A DNA stretch of 64,000 bases from Auriscalpium vulgare. Its lineage: Eukaryota > Basidiomycota > Agaricomycetes > Russulales > Auriscalpiaceae. The notes below the pieces were generated by a model. It ran no database searches. It was not told where the DNA came from and worked only from the letters and a program-made list of their open reading frames with translations. Location: the NCBI GenBank assembly GCA_019915015.1, contig JAHBBC010000021.1, forward strand, positions 62,001 to 126,000. Reading direction: 5' to 3'. Shown here in pieces: positions 1 through 11,338 of this stretch. A program made the position numbers and the translations under genes. Position 1 is the stretch's first letter, and every line of letters begins with the position of its first letter.

Positions 1-712
1 ATGTAGAGAGCGCATTACAGGTCACATTGTAGCTGATCTGCATCCTCTGTGCTTCCTTCCGGCGCTCCCTGTAGCTCGTGTAGGGAAGCCCGTTATCCCC
101 ACCGATACCTTCCTCTGCGTTATGTAGGTCGCGAATCCGCGTCGAAGTAATCCCAGTCACTTCAGGATCGTCAGGATCAAGACCCATGAAAGGTGCAGAC
201 TCGTCTGTGTCAAGCCGATGCATGGACGGACGCGAAGAGAAGTGCCGCCCGTCATCGTCAAAGGATGCTTCGGATGAGACTGAGCGGCCGCGGGAGTATT
301 GATAGATATCCCTGACGCCCGTCAAAAAACCACGATGACGCTGAGGGCGCGACACCACCTCCCGTTGCCGGTCTGCATATCCTCCGAAGGCCAGAGATGG
401 GGGCGGGATGTCGTAGGGATGCTGGTAAGACGACAACGAGTACTTGTTCTGCTTGCGGGAGCCATGCTGAGACCTGTCGAATAGCGTCCTGTCGCTCTCG
501 TCAGAGCCGCGCCGGGTTTCGTCTGCAGGTGCTGCAGACCCAAAAGGCATGTCCACAGAAAGGTTGCGGGTGCGGAATTCATCGTCGACCAACGTGCGCC
601 GGCGAGACGGTCCAGCGTCGTAGAAGGGGTCAGCCGCCGCCTGCGGAAGACGAAGCGTGTCCTGATCTTCGAAGCGAGATGTAGACAAAGAGCGTTGCCT
701 CGGTGCAGCCAT
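1..712 (-). CDS. ThrE-like (DUF1212, Prm10 family) transporter paralog, 5' exon only, runs off the left edge
   Basis: The reading frame opens at the ATG complementary to 710-712 and stays open for 231 codons to a donor site at about position 18, so only the first exon is in the window. The visible protein is a hydrophilic Ser/Arg/Asp-rich N-terminal tail without membrane segments. It shares two blocks with the complete ThrE-like gene at 8579-10917: LDPDDPEVTGI against LDPDDPRVTGV, and SYRERRKEAQRMQISYNVT against SYRKRRKEQTKLKVMFNDT. Both genes have the first intron at the same codon phase right after this second block. In that family the tail precedes a roughly ten-helix exporter domain related to bacterial ThrE and yeast Prm10. 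The membrane part lies outside the window, so the assignment rests on the tail and the shared splice site. It is divergent from FRS1 across about 410 bp. Confidence 0.72.
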   Translation of the reverse strand, partial: MAAPRQRSLSTSRFEDQDTLRLPQAAADPFYDAGPSRRRTLVDDEFRTRNLSVDMPFGSAAPADETRRGSDESDRTLFDRSQHGSRKQNKYSLSSYQHPYDIPPPSLAFGGYADRQREVVSRPQRHRGFLTGVRDIYQYSRGRSVSSEASFDDDGRHFSSRPSMHRLDTDESAPFMGLDPDDPEVTGITSTRIRDLHNAEEGIGGDNGLPYTSYRERRKEAQRMQISYNVTCNALST

Positions 713-1122
713 GAGAGTCAGACAGGCGTGGAGAGAGTGGGGAGACCTGCTTTCGCTATGGATGGTGGGTGTTTGGGGAGGAAAGACAAGACGCTGACGT
801 CGAAGAGCTTTGGGTCTTGCCTAGAACGTAGACAGCGCATCCGGATGAAGACCAACAGTCCATATCAAAGCCGAGCTGCTCCGAACGGCGGTCCATGTTC
901 GTGACAGTTTGTTTGAACCAGGCGAGGACCAGAGTCTATCATTGTCGGGCGGCAGGATCCCATCGTTGCGCAGAGTTGCCAGCAGAGAGGAATAGCCTAG
1001 CTAAGTAGTAGCGGCCTATCCAGTGCGGAACGAGGTGTTCGGGGGTCCGCGGACTGACTCGAAGATCTGAAGGATCTGACGAGTCGGCCATCTCATCCAA
1101 GCGTGCACTTCACCTCTTAACG
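713..1122. promoter_or_regulatory. Intergenic, divergent promoter region
   Basis: About 410 bp separate the divergent starts of the ThrE-like paralog and FRS1, so both promoters must lie here. I see no convincing TATA box and no gene. Confidence 0.5.
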
Positions 1123-3496
1123 ATGCCGACGGTTTCCGTAGACAAGGAGGACCTCTGGGAACGCCTCGGCCAAACATTCAGTGCGTCAAGCGCTGCACGA
1201 TCTGCTATACAGATACCCACAGACACCTCTTCCAGCTACGGAGGAGTTCGACAAACTCTGCTTCGAGTTTGGCATCGAGTTAGATGAGGATGTGCGCTCT
1301 GAATCCAATCGGCTCTTTGCTTTCGGGAGCTGAACCTACTGGCTTCCGCAGACGACCGAGGAAGTCGAGGCCGCGATCAAGAAGGGCTTGCCTGCGGAAC
1401 GTCCGGTGCGTTGCACTCCTCTGCAGGGCAACGATGTTCTGACAAGCGTTCTACAGCAATTGAAGATAGAAATACCTGCAAATAGGTACGTAGCTCAGGA
1501 AGCATATGGGCTCCTGCGTTCTAAATGTTTGTGAAGATACGATCTGTTATGCATAGAGGGCATTTCACGCGCCCTCCGCGTCTTCCTGGGCAAAGGTGAT
1601 GCTCCGCAATACAAACTGGTATATCCTCCCGGCGGGGAAGCGGATCTTATTGAAGTCACCGTCTCACCCGAGGTGCGTGTCCCACCTCCCGGACCTCTGC
1701 CCACCATTGACGCGACCCCGTAGACGAAACAAGTTCGGCCGTACTTTGCGTCCGCCGTGCTCCGCAATGTTACCTTCACCCAACGGTCTTACGAGTCTTT
1801 CATTGACCTCCAGGACAAGCTGCACCAAAACATCTGCCGGAAACGACAGTTCGTCGCAATCGGCACGCACGACCTAGACACCATCTCAGCGCCGTTCCGC
1901 TACCAAGCACGGCCACCGAAGGACATCAAATTCACGCCGCTGAACAAGGATAAAGATTACACTGCGGAGGAGCTGATGACGGTGTACGAGGTAAAGCTCT
2001 GCTCGGCGGCCGTTTCCGCACATATCATTAACTTGGCTGTCAGACCGACCGACACTTGGGCAAGTACCTGCACATCGTCCGCGACTCGCCGGTATATCCC
2101 ATCATTTACGACAAGCACGACCAAGTGCTGTCCTTCCCTCCCATCATCAACTCAGAGCACAGCAAAATCACGCACAACACGCGGAACATCTACATAGACC
2201 TGACAGCAACGGACTTGACAAAACTCAACATCGTCACAAACATCATGTCCACGATGTTCTCGGAGTATTGCGAGGTGCCCTTCACGTAAGTAATGCCATG
2301 TGCCTTGCGATTCGAGGATGTGGTTTCATGCGCGAACAGGATTGAGCCCGTTAAAATCATCTACCCCGATGGACGTACAGTGATCACACCCGACCTCTCC
2401 TCGCGGCCGACCCCCGCGCACGCGTCCTACGTCAACTCATGTACCGGCCTCACGCTCTCCACGCCCGACGTGCAGAAACTGCTCGGCAAGATGTCGTTGC
2501 CCAGCCGCGCGTCGTCGACGGACCCGGACGAAATCACGGTCGATATCCCGCCGACGCGGCCGGACATCCTGCACGAGTGCGACATAATGGAGGACGCAGC
2601 GATCGCGTACGGCTTCAACAACCTCCCGGACACGTTCCCGGCGACGAGCACGGTCGCGCAGCCGCTCGCGGTGAGCAAGCTGACCGACATCATCCGCCAC
2701 GAGTGGGCGAACGCGGGCTGGGTCGAGGTCCTCCCGCTTATCCTGGTGCGTCGTCTCCCTCCCGCCTGATCGCCGGCCTGATTTCCCCGCTTTGTGCAGT
2801 GCTCGCACGAGGAAAACTTTGCCTGGCTCAACGTCGCAGACGACAACAACACCGCCGTCAAGATCGCGAACCCCAAGACGCTCGAGTTTCAGGTCGTGCG
2901 CACGTCGCTGCTCCCGGGGCTGCTCAAGACCGTGCGCGAGAACCGCTCGCATGCGCTCCCGATCCGCATCTTCGAGGCCGCGGACGTCGTGTTCAAGGAC
3001 ACGTCGCGCGAGCGGCAGGCGCGCAACGTGCGCCACGCAGGCGCGGTGTGGTGCAACAAGAGCGCGGGCTTCGAGGTCGTGCACGGGCTGCTCGACCGCG
3101 CGATGGCGATGCTCGAGGTGCCGCGCATCGCGAGCACGGACGCGAAGGCGGAGACGGGCTACTACCTCAAGGAGCGGCCCGGTCAGTCTCCCCTCCTTTC
3201 CTTTCCTTCCGTCGCGGCATGATCGCTGACTCGCGGCGCCAGACCCGACCTTCTTCCCTGGCCGCGCAGCGACGATTTTCTATCGCCCGAAGCCGGAAGG
3301 GCCGCCCGCGGGCGCGCTTCAGACGATCAAGACCGCGCTCAAGGGGCCCGCTGACCTCGAGATCGGGAAGCTCGGCATCTTGCACCCGGGCGTGCTTGAG
3401 AAATTCGAGATCGGGTACCCGTGCTCTGCGCTTGAGTTCTCGCTCGAGCCATTCAAGAAGAGCATGCCCGCGATGTGGACGAACGACGATATCTAG
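1123..3496 (+). CDS. FRS1: Phenylalanyl-tRNA synthetase beta subunit, cytosolic
   Basis: This is the beta chain of the cytosolic alpha2beta2 enzyme that charges tRNA-Phe. The start ATG at 1123 gives [19 protein letters not shown], matching the conserved N-terminus of eukaryotic PheRS beta. After splicing the text continues [19 protein letters not shown] and then a match to [17 protein letters not shown]. Later exons cover the B3/B4 and B5-type regions (for example [20 protein letters not shown] near 1765-1824) and the C-terminal class II synthetase-like core ending [17 protein letters not shown]. The 5' third is cut into very short exons by at least five introns of about 50-60 bp, while the 3' part has long exons with introns near 2290, 2745 and 3180. 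It is a single-copy housekeeping gene, convergent with the BSD2-like gene downstream. Exact boundaries of the small 5' exons are hand-derived. Confidence 0.93.
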
Positions 3497-3771
3497 AGCA
3501 TAGTGCAGAGAGAAGATCAACATAATGCGGAAGAATGTTGTAGTGCACAAGACAAATCAATACTTGTTATATCAGATCAGCTTTCATTAGGCTAATTCAA
3601 TGGGAAATGCGTCGCACTTCCGCGATAACTTGCGAATAAGTATTGTACAAAGATGCTAGCGAAAGGCAGATGAACACCGGACAGCAGTATATGTCCGCAG
3701 AAATCTCATGCTCCAGGTATTCTACACAGCACACCCATCACCAACCCGCTACTCTAACAGCTCAGCGTCCA

Positions 3772-5460
3772 TCACAGCATCCCCGCCGCACGCATGGTGT
3801 CCATCAGCTGGTCGTCCTCCCTGAACGCCTGCACTAGCTGGCGCTGCCGCTCCGGGTCGTGTGCAGAGCCCTGCAGCAGCCGGTCGCGGTGCTCCAGCGT
3901 CTCGAGGTCGACCACGCGGCGGTGTGTGGGCGGGAAGGGGCCTGCCGGGGCGCGCTCCGCCGTCGGCGTCATGTTGACCATCGGCGTCGCGGCGGGTTCG
4001 TCCTCGGACTCGTCCGCGTCGCGTGTGCGCGAGAAGCCGAGGCCGCCGCGCAGGAGCCCCGAGAAGTCGTGCACGGCCAGGCCAAAGACGCGGCGCGAGC
4101 CGTCGGAGCGCGCCGCGCGGGGCTCGGCGGCGACGCTCGTCGCGTCCTGCTGCGAAGCGAGGATGTTGCGCTCCCATCGCTTTACGCGCCAGAAGCCGAG
4201 CACGGACGTCAGGAGTAGGAACCAGCCTGCGTTGACGTGATGAGGGGTTGAACGCGGAACTGAAAAGAGTAAAAGAACACACCGATGGTCATCAGGAAGA
4301 ACGACAGCCAGTCTGTCGTGGCGTCGTTGACATAGCTGATGTCGTCCATGGTCGCGCCTGGCGTCGTCGCGGACGGGATGGGCCCCGATGGCTGGCCATC
4401 CACCATCGTGATATTCAGCGCGCGATAGTAATCCTCCGCGGCCTCCTTCGTCTCGAAGGTCGGCGTGGCGTTGCCCAGGCCACCCTGGCCATACGCCCCG
4501 CCCATGCCGAACCACCCGCCGCCCGAGCTCGCATCCTCCTCGCTGCGCGCGCGCAGCGCAAAGCCATACTGGATGAGGGTGACGCCGAGGCCTGCACGGG
4601 AGCCGAAGCGCGCGGCGTGGGTCGTGTGGAGCAGGTATGTGAGGAGGAAGCCGACGAATTGGAAGGAGATGGAGATGAGTAGGTTCCAGAGGAAGGAGAA
4701 GAGCGAGCCCGTGGGAAGCGCATCGATGATCATCTCGCCGTATGCGTCCGACGACGAGGGTGCGTGCACAGTTGTCTCCCAGTAGGGCGGGACGGCGTCG
4801 GCCTGCGCGACAGCGTACGACGGGGGCACGTCCTTCTGCGCCTCCTCGGGCACGAGGTAGATCTCGTCGCCTAGAGGCACGGACGGGAATGTGAACATCG
4901 CATCAGGAGTTGATCGGGCGCATGAACGCACCTTCCCGGATCTGCAAGGGGCGCGAGGGCTTTGCGGTGACGTTCGCAAATACGCCGTCGTTGCCTGTGC
5001 CCCCGCCGACGACGCCGACGGGCGGCTCGTAGTCGAGCCCCCAGCTGCGCACGTAGGTGCTCGGCAGCACGGCCCTCGCGGCCCTCCGCGCCCAGCCCAT
5101 GCGGGGCCCTTCCACGACCTCGACATCGGCAGAAGCCGGTATAAGGCCGTTCGAGTTGCCGAAGGAGTTGGGTATGGCTGTCGAAGTCGGGGGCGGGGGC
5201 GAGCCGGGCGGGGGGAGGCTTGCATAGTCGAAGTTCTCAAAGTCGTACACGGCAGGACCGCGCGGTGTGGCGGGGTGGGCAGTGGGTGTGCTCTGGAAGA
5301 GCGGGGACGAGGAGTGGGGCTGGAGGGGGCGAGTCTCTGCGCGTGCGATGGGCTGGTCGTCGTCGTCCGAGTCGTCGGGGTCGTCGAAGGCGGCCTCCAT
5401 TTCAGTGTTCAAGAGGGGATCTCCGGCAGCTGTGGGGAGCGGAGCATAGCGAGCAGGCAT
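3772..5460 (-). CDS. BSD2/NDFIP-like membrane adaptor of Rsp5-type ubiquitin ligases
   Basis: The protein starts at 5460 (MPARYAPLPTAAGDPLL), has an acidic Ser/Pro-rich cytosolic N-terminus, then a block EGDEIYLVPEEAQKDVPPSY created by splicing. This block contains the PPSY motif that family members use to bind WW domains of Nedd4/Rsp5 ligases. Three hydrophobic segments follow: LFSFLWNLLISISFQFVGFL, a second around GVTLIQYGFAL, and a third near DWLSFFLMTIGWFLLLTSVL, joined across the last intron. This order fits the BSD2/NDFIP (DUF2370) family, which sorts metal transporters and other membrane proteins to the vacuole from Golgi and endosomes. There are two introns, about 4874-4931 and 4224-4281. 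The C-terminal tail is charged and ends MRAAGML. Confident at family level; the particular cargo is unknown. Confidence 0.87.
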
Positions 5461-5895
5461 AGAGGGAGACGAAAGGAGGGACAGATGGGTCAATGAAAGA
5501 CGGTGGGGTCCGCTGGGAGACAGCCACTGACTGGTCTCGGCCAGCCAATCACCAGCGCAGCGGCTGCTTACGTAGTCGGCCTGCTCTCTGCAAATAGATA
5601 GATAGTATTGCAACAAGTACTACATCCCTTCATAAGACCCCAAGTAAGAAACCGAAACCTCTACAGCTATAAGGAAGCGCTCTTCGCAGGAGCCGGGCAG
5701 ACTCGTGATTCTCGGGCGCGCGGTGACGCAGCGGTCGACGCGCAGCAGCGTGTGCGCAGACTGGGTATAATCGCCTGATTGATATTGATCAGGCGCCAGC
5801 TCGGACTGTGGGTTTGTCGATTAGCCAGGCCGCTCCGGGCGTTGCCTCTCGATGGCGGCGACTCACCTAGGCCGGTGAGGCCAGCCAGTCAGGAT
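5461..5895. other. Intergenic, upstream of the BSD2-like gene
   Basis: 435 bp between two genes on the same (minus) strand. It must hold the BSD2-like promoter. No gene, repeat or clear TATA box seen. Confidence 0.4.
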
Positions 5896-6540
5896 TCAGC
5901 TGGTGTAAAGATCCGCTCGGTTGGCCTCGCGGACCAATCGACTGACGCGGTGGCAGGACTCCATGCGTGATTCCATGAGCTGGCCAAAGAGCTCGAGCAG
6001 CCTGGTGCCGGTCTCTGATGCGGAGGGCGGGGCCTGCGGCTCGGCTGGACGGCGGGAGCGGCGGCGACGCTGGAGGGTGTGCGGGGGCATGCCCTCGATC
6101 TTGAGCTTAAAGCTCTTCTTGCGCTGGAGCCAGCGGGAGTCGGGGTGGACCTTGCCCTGGGGGGGCGGGGAGCCGAGCTCGGGGCGGATGGACTGGTCGT
6201 CCGCGACGGAGAGGTCTGATAGGGAGAGGGTGCCGTCGGAGGCGTAGGAGGCGGGGGGCGGGTGGCGGGAGGAGGAGGGGTGGTGGGGGTGGGCGGGTGC
6301 TGCTGCGAGTGCGAGCTCGAGGGCGGCGCGTGTGCGGTGTACCCAGAGGGACTCCTGCTGGTAGAAGGAGACGAGGGAGTTGATGAGGACGACGGATGTG
6401 TCTGGGGGGACGTCTGTGAGGGTCTGCGGGGGGGAGAAGGGCGGGGTGGGGAGGGCGTGGGTGTGGGTGTGTTGGATGGGGGACGAGGGGTAGGTGAGAT
6501 CTGTGATGATGGGCTTGACATCGTCGAGGGAGAGGGCCAT
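5896..6540 (-). CDS. Conserved-looking hypothetical protein, 214 aa, single exon
   Basis: An uninterrupted ATG-to-TGA frame encodes 214 residues from MALSLDDVKPIITDLTYPSS to REANRADLYTS. The N-terminal half is His/Pro/Thr-rich with a predicted helix around SVVLINSLVSFYQQESLWVH. The middle is basic (RWLQRKKSFKLKIEG, then a run of arginines) and the C-terminus is a likely amphipathic helix TGTRLLELFGQLMESRMESC. No signal peptide or membrane segment is visible and I do not recognise the family. Its 5' end faces EMC10 over a 243-bp region with a TATA-like run, which supports it as a real transcription unit. The basic patch could suggest a nuclear or nucleic-acid role, but that is a guess. Confidence 0.68.
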   Translation of the reverse strand: MALSLDDVKPIITDLTYPSSPIQHTHTHALPTPPFSPPQTLTDVPPDTSVVLINSLVSFYQQESLWVHRTRAALELALAAAPAHPHHPSSSRHPPPASYASDGTLSLSDLSVADDQSIRPELGSPPPQGKVHPDSRWLQRKKSFKLKIEGMPPHTLQRRRRSRRPAEPQAPPSASETGTRLLELFGQLMESRMESCHRVSRLVREANRADLYTS

Positions 6541-6783
6541 GGCGGGGGCAGAGGCGGGGGGCACGGGGGGCGAGGCAGAGACGGGCTGGGGTGGGAGCGG
6601 GTATATATACGAGCCATGTCGCCCTAGGGCCGTGTGTCGATGCAGAGCGGCAGAGCCGTCGAGACCAGCCATTGGGCGAGGCCGCCGCCGCCCAATCAGC
6701 ATCGCCAGCCAATCGCCGTCCCCGTCTGCCCATTGGCTCTCGTCCCCTCGAGGCTCGGCCTGCTGCCTCCCGCCTCCTGCGTC
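6541..6783. promoter_or_regulatory. Bidirectional promoter with TATA-like run
   Basis: The 243-bp gap between the divergent 214-aa gene and EMC10 contains GTATATATAC at 6601-6610. A single such run between divergent starts could serve either gene; its distance of about 60 bp from the minus-strand ATG favours the 214-aa gene. Confidence 0.5.
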
Positions 6784-7592
6784 ATGCTGCTCGTCCTCGC
6801 CCTCGCCGTCGCCGTCGTCCCCACCGTCGCCGCCAACCCGCTGCGTCTGCTGCACCGCATATACGACCCCAACGTCCCAGACGCCCTCTTCCACGACCGC
6901 GCCGTTCTGACGCCCGACGCCGCGGGGCTGTTCTCTGTCGAACCCTCGCCGTCAGCAGACAGTCTCTTTGCCCAGACCGCGCACGACGTCAGCCACGCCC
7001 TCTATCAGCTCGCTCTCGCCCCCGCCGCGGATGCTGACCCGGACGCCCCGTGGCTCATCTCCTCCGTCCGCGCAGTCCGTCCGTCCCACGCCCTCTTCTC
7101 CGTCCTCACCTCATCCCTTCCCTTTCCATTGTAGTGCCATCTTTCTAATCTGCCCGCGGAACATGTCGTCCTCCATCTCCCCGCACCGGGCAGCCCCCCG
7201 ACAGCCCTCGATTACTTCCTCGTCCCCGTGCCCGATGACGGCGCCTGCCCCCCACACACCCCCGCTCTAGCGGCCCCGCGAAATCTCTCCGTTTCCGTCG
7301 CGTTGCCCACACACCCCCCGCTGTAGGCGCCATCTCTTCTGCCCATCTCCATCCCGCTGACATCCCGGCAGCCCCGACCTGCGCGTCCCGCCCCCGGTCA
7401 CCACCGAGGGCGACCCCGCCGAGCCCGTCGTCGAAAAGTCCTTCATCCAGAAGTACTGGCTGTACATCGTCCTCGCCCTCGGCGCCATGCGTGAGTCTTT
7501 TCGCCTGCGTCTGATCCACGTGTGTTGACGCGCCGTCGGACGTACCAGTGCTGGCCCCGGGGCCTGATGACAGTGCGGCTGCGGGGAGTTAG
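6784..7592 (+). CDS. EMC10: ER membrane protein complex subunit 10 (EMC10)
   Basis: EMC10 is the lumenal, membrane-anchored subunit of the ER membrane complex that inserts and folds multipass proteins. The ATG at 6784 is followed directly by a signal peptide (MLLVLALAVAVVPTVAANPL), so the upstream in-frame ATG at 6634 is rejected. The lumenal part contains HRIYDPNVPDALFHDR and the C-terminus has the family's typical EKSFIQKYWLYIVLALGAML transmembrane segment with a short tail LAPGPDDSAAAGS. Three introns restore the frame: about 7077-7133, 7324-7371 and 7492-7550. The length, near 200 aa, is normal for fungal EMC10. Confidence 0.88.
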
Positions 7593-7845
7593 TCAAGAGA
7601 TCGGGAGGGCGTCGTGTGACTATCGCGATAGCCCTTGCGATCGCTATCTGGTAGTCGTGTTGTAGACACGTTACACCCGTGCAGAACGCCACAGAACGGC
7701 GCAGAACAGAACAGTCCGCAGAACCTCCGCGCGTGCCCTGACGTACCCGCCTTCCTTAAAACCCACCTGCAACGTTGCGAGTGTTCGAATGACGCGCTGA
7801 CCACCCCATCGGCCTCCGTCTGCCCCGACCTTCTCGCCCCTTCCC

Positions 7846-8508
7846 ATGACGCTCGCCATCCGCCGCGCTGTCCCCGCCGACGCGCCCGCGCTCGAGCAAA
7901 TATGCCTGCGCACCGGCGATGCCGGCGCAGACGCGAGCGCCCTGCTGGCCCACGGCGAGCTCCTCGGCCTCGTCTGGGCGCTCCCGTACGTGCTCCTCGC
8001 CCCGCCCGCCGCCCGTATTTGGGGCTTCGTGCTCGCCGACCCCGCACGCCCGCACGACCACACCACCGCCGCGGTGAAGGGCTACATCCTCGGCACCGCC
8101 GACACGCGCGCGTACGAGTGCGCCGCGGAGGACGCGTGGTGGCCGCCGCTGCGCCAGCAGTTTCCGCTCGCGCCGCCCGAGGGCGAGGTCCGCTCGGAGC
8201 TCGAGAAGTGGTACGTCGAGCTGCTGCATAAGGCGCCAGATCCGGCGCGCGAGGAGTGCATCGCGTTCAGCCCGGCACACATGCATATCGATTTGCTGCC
8301 TGAGGTCCAGAGGCAGGGCTGGGGGAGGAGGCTGGTGGATGCCGCTGTGCAGCATCTGAGGACCGAGGGCGTTGAAGGGTTGTGGTTGGGGATGGACAAG
8401 CGGAACGTCGAGGCTCGCAAGTTTTATCTCAAGCTGGGGTATGAGGGGATAGACGGCCTGCCAGATGAATTTGTTGGGTTGAAATTTGCGAACTGGAAGG
8501 ATGCTTGA
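7846..8508 (+). CDS. GNAT-family N-acetyltransferase, intronless
   Basis: A single exon encodes 220 aa starting MTLAIRRAVPADAPALEQIC, the usual first strand and helix of a GNAT fold. The acetyl-CoA-binding motif A is visible as HIDLLPEVQRQGWGRRLVDA (Q/RxxGxG type), followed by GLWLGMDKRNVEARKFYLKL, the motif B region. The fold is close to bacterial GNATs and to the acetyltransferase-like domain attached to some O-GlcNAcases. The substrate is unknown. It is the only gene of the 1-14 kb block that is both intronless and of bacterial-type appearance. It is convergent with the ThrE-like gene, whose stop is only about 70 bp away. Confidence 0.85.
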   Translation: MTLAIRRAVPADAPALEQICLRTGDAGADASALLAHGELLGLVWALPYVLLAPPAARIWGFVLADPARPHDHTTAAVKGYILGTADTRAYECAAEDAWWPPLRQQFPLAPPEGEVRSELEKWYVELLHKAPDPAREECIAFSPAHMHIDLLPEVQRQGWGRRLVDAAVQHLRTEGVEGLWLGMDKRNVEARKFYLKLGYEGIDGLPDEFVGLKFANWKDA

Positions 8509-8578
8509 CGAACATGATATCTTTATATCTGATATGCTACAGTACAGGAAGTGCGAAGATACAATTCTAGCAGCTAAT

Positions 8579-10917
8579 TTAGAACGAGAAAATGGCTGTA
8601 TTTTTCCTGGTTCCGAACGCTGCGACGATGGCCTGGCTCATGAAGAGCCCAACCGTGATCCCGACAGCGACAGCAATCATCGCACCCCCGATGTCGATGC
8701 CGTTGCCGCTCGCCGTCAGTCCTCCGACCTGTGATAGACAGGACTGGGACGCCAAATGTCAGCGTCGTGCCAAAGCGCACGTCACATTGACCACTCACCG
8801 GCACCAGGAACAGCACACCCGTAACCATCGTTGTGAACGCGGTCCCGCCGAACTTGCGCGAGTAGATGCTGCCAAGCAAGCCGACCACCGACGCACCGAT
8901 CGCGGACACGACGTCCGAGCGGTTGAAGATAAAGTGGTTCGCGGTCTTGTTCACCGCGTACGCCGCGCACGAGATGAGCACCATGACGAGCATGTCCCAC
9001 GTCCGCCACGGCTGCAGGTTCGTGAGCGAGAGGATGATTGAAAAGCCCGGCACGAGGATGAACTCTGTCCAGAACGGGAACGGCTGCAGGTACCAAGGGA
9101 AGTGCGGCGGGCGGAAGCACCCGTCGAAGATGTGCAGGTCCGCCATCGTCGTGATGTTCGTGAACGACCACTCGCCGAAGAGCGGCTGGTCTGCGGTGAA
9201 GTTCGTCGCGTTGTCCGAGATGAACATGCCCGAGTAAAAGACGGTGTGTTCCATCGACGTCGCGAGGAGCGTGAGCGCGTGCCGCGCAGGCCGGTCGAAG
9301 AGGAGGTAGAGGTCCGAGCCGATCTGCAGACCGAAGCCAAGAAAGAGCGCATAAATGAGGGCATAGACCATCTTGACGGAGCCGGTCAGAATATTCTTTG
9401 ATGCAAGCTCGACTGAGCTGGACACTGCGTCATGGTCGTAAGGGTCTACACTGTGATGCGGAGTGAACGGACACATACGGATGAGGTACCCCGGCAGGAT
9501 ACCAACGATGCCGGCAGAGGATATAGCCGTGTAGCAGAAGATATCACTCTTGATGCTGCTGAGTCCACGAGCAAGGAAGGAAATCATCATTGCAACGGTG
9601 ACCCTGCAAATGAAGATCAGCACGAGTCCAAATAGGCAATAAACCGGCACGCACTCAAAGACATTCGCGTATAGCGCACTCTTCGCGACGATGGTTAGCT
9701 GTAGTGCGCACAGTGCAAACGAACCCGCCGCGGCAATCCACATGTCGACCATGGACCCGCCGAATGCGAGCGGGCAGATCTGCGCGGACAGGAGGAACGC
9801 GAGGAAACAGCGCGTCCACACGCCGTAGATCGCATCCGCCTTCATCAGCTCCGAGAGACGCGTCGTCGCCTGCGTCGCGCTTATCTCGTCGTGCACAACC
9901 TGGCGGTACACCTGGTGCACCTCGTGCAGCTTGCCCAGCGCCAGACGCCCGCCGCACTTGATGAAGTGCGTGACGGAGTGCGGTTCGCCAAAGCAGACGA
10001 GCACGACGTTCGGGAGGTGGATGAACTCGGCGTCGAGTTGGAGAATGCGCGCGGCGGACACGAGCTGCGACTCGATGCGGTGCGAGGGCGCGCCGTAGGT
10101 CATGAGTGCACGGGAGAGTTTTATAATGAATCTCTGGCGATTGAGAACAGCTTCATAACATGGTGAGCAATTTGAATACGAATGCACATGCGATGAACCA
10201 CATACAGGTGTCATTGAACATCACTTTAAGCTTAGTTTGCTCCTTGCGCCGCTTCCGATACGACATGTCCCGGAGGCTCATACTCTGCCTAGCGTACTCC
10301 TCCATGTCCTCTGGATCATCTAGCAGCGACTTCGCAACGCCCGTGACTCTAGGGTCGTCCGGGTCGAGGGGGCTGTCGTCCTGCAACCACCCTATCGAGG
10401 GCCCTTGATCTGGGTCGTCATCAAGCAGGTCGGCGCGAGGGGCAACGGGGCGGAATGTGCTTGGCACTTGCTCGTGGCTGGGCAACGCTGCCTGGGTTGG
10501 CTGACCATGGTATGCGACGGCGGGAAGCTGGATGGTGTCGCTGGGTAGCTTGGATGATGATGATGATGATGGCGCTGCTGATTCGCTGGAGGGCGCCGCC
10601 TGCGCGCGCTGTTCCCCGTCGAAAAGCGTGACGTCGCTGTCGTCGGAGGGACGGCGATCTTCGAGCGCGGGGTCCTGCGCACCTTCGTGTGCAGACTGGT
10701 CGCTGTAGTGCGAGGCCTCCGAGTCGAAAGCGCTTTCTCTGGGCTCGAGGTCGTAGTTTTCGGCATCGAAGACAGACTCGTTTTCGAAGCCAGGGGCGTG
10801 GCCGCCATCGTCGTCAAGGTTGTCCATAGCCTCCTCGACAGGTCCATAGTCGGGCGTCTCCCGAAAGCATACCCTGGACATACGGCGAGAGAAGTCGGAG
10901 CCCTCCGGGGAAGACAT
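8579..10917 (-). CDS. ThrE-like / Prm10-family membrane transporter (DUF1212), complete
   Basis: A hydrophilic, Ser/Asp-rich N-terminal tail of about 240 residues (MSSPEGSDFSRRMSRVCFRE...) leads into the DUF1212 signature NRQRFIIKLSRALMTYGAPS. About ten hydrophobic segments follow, among them ISSAGIVGILPGYLI and VSAIGASVVGLLGSIYSRKF, and the protein ends GLFMSQAIVAAFGTRKNTAI plus FSF. Bacterial relatives export threonine and serine; fungal members such as pheromone-regulated Prm10 have unproven substrates. Four introns are placed by frame: near 10152-10206 (donor after FNDT), 9605-9654, 9431-9482 and 8735-8800. A (GAT)n-type microsatellite at about 10555-10570 encodes a serine run. The partial gene at 1-712 is a paralog, so two copies lie within 11 kb. 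Confidence 0.88.
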
Positions 10918-11338
10918 AGCGATGGTGATGAACGGAGAGTGGCAAGGGAGGGGGCGCTACGAACGAATGCGGGAGATGTGAAAGGCCAGAAAGTTCGTGG
11001 GGCGAGCGAAGACAGGTAGGTGACCAAGACTTATAAAACAGGGCTAGAGTGTCAGCCAGTGGACGCCATTGCAAGAATATCAAAACGGGCTGCAAGTCTG
11101 AGACTGGATCAGACTCGGACCTCTGCTAGACATGGTGCGGACTCAGCGAGATGAGGCTCTTGCGGCCTGAAAGAGCTTGAGCTTGAGAGCATGTGCTGGT
11201 CCAGGTCAGGCAGCAGCGGGTGCGCGTGAGACGAGGGCAGCAGGATGCGGTACAGCAGCAACTTTCAAGTTGCGGCCCGGGACTGCCGGCATGGCCGCAC
11301 GCGCCGTCCGCGTCACCCAGCAAACTTCAGACCTTTCC
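10918..11338. promoter_or_regulatory. Intergenic, divergent promoter region
   Basis: 421 bp between the divergent ThrE-like and DPH6 genes. It contains CTTATAAAAC at about 11030-11039, a possible TATA element for the ThrE-like gene. Nothing else recognised. Confidence 0.4.

Noticed and set aside
6634..6783. Upstream in-frame ATG of EMC10 at 6634
   Set aside because: It would put 50 polar residues before a clear signal peptide and overlaps the shared promoter; the ATG at 6784 starts the signal peptide.
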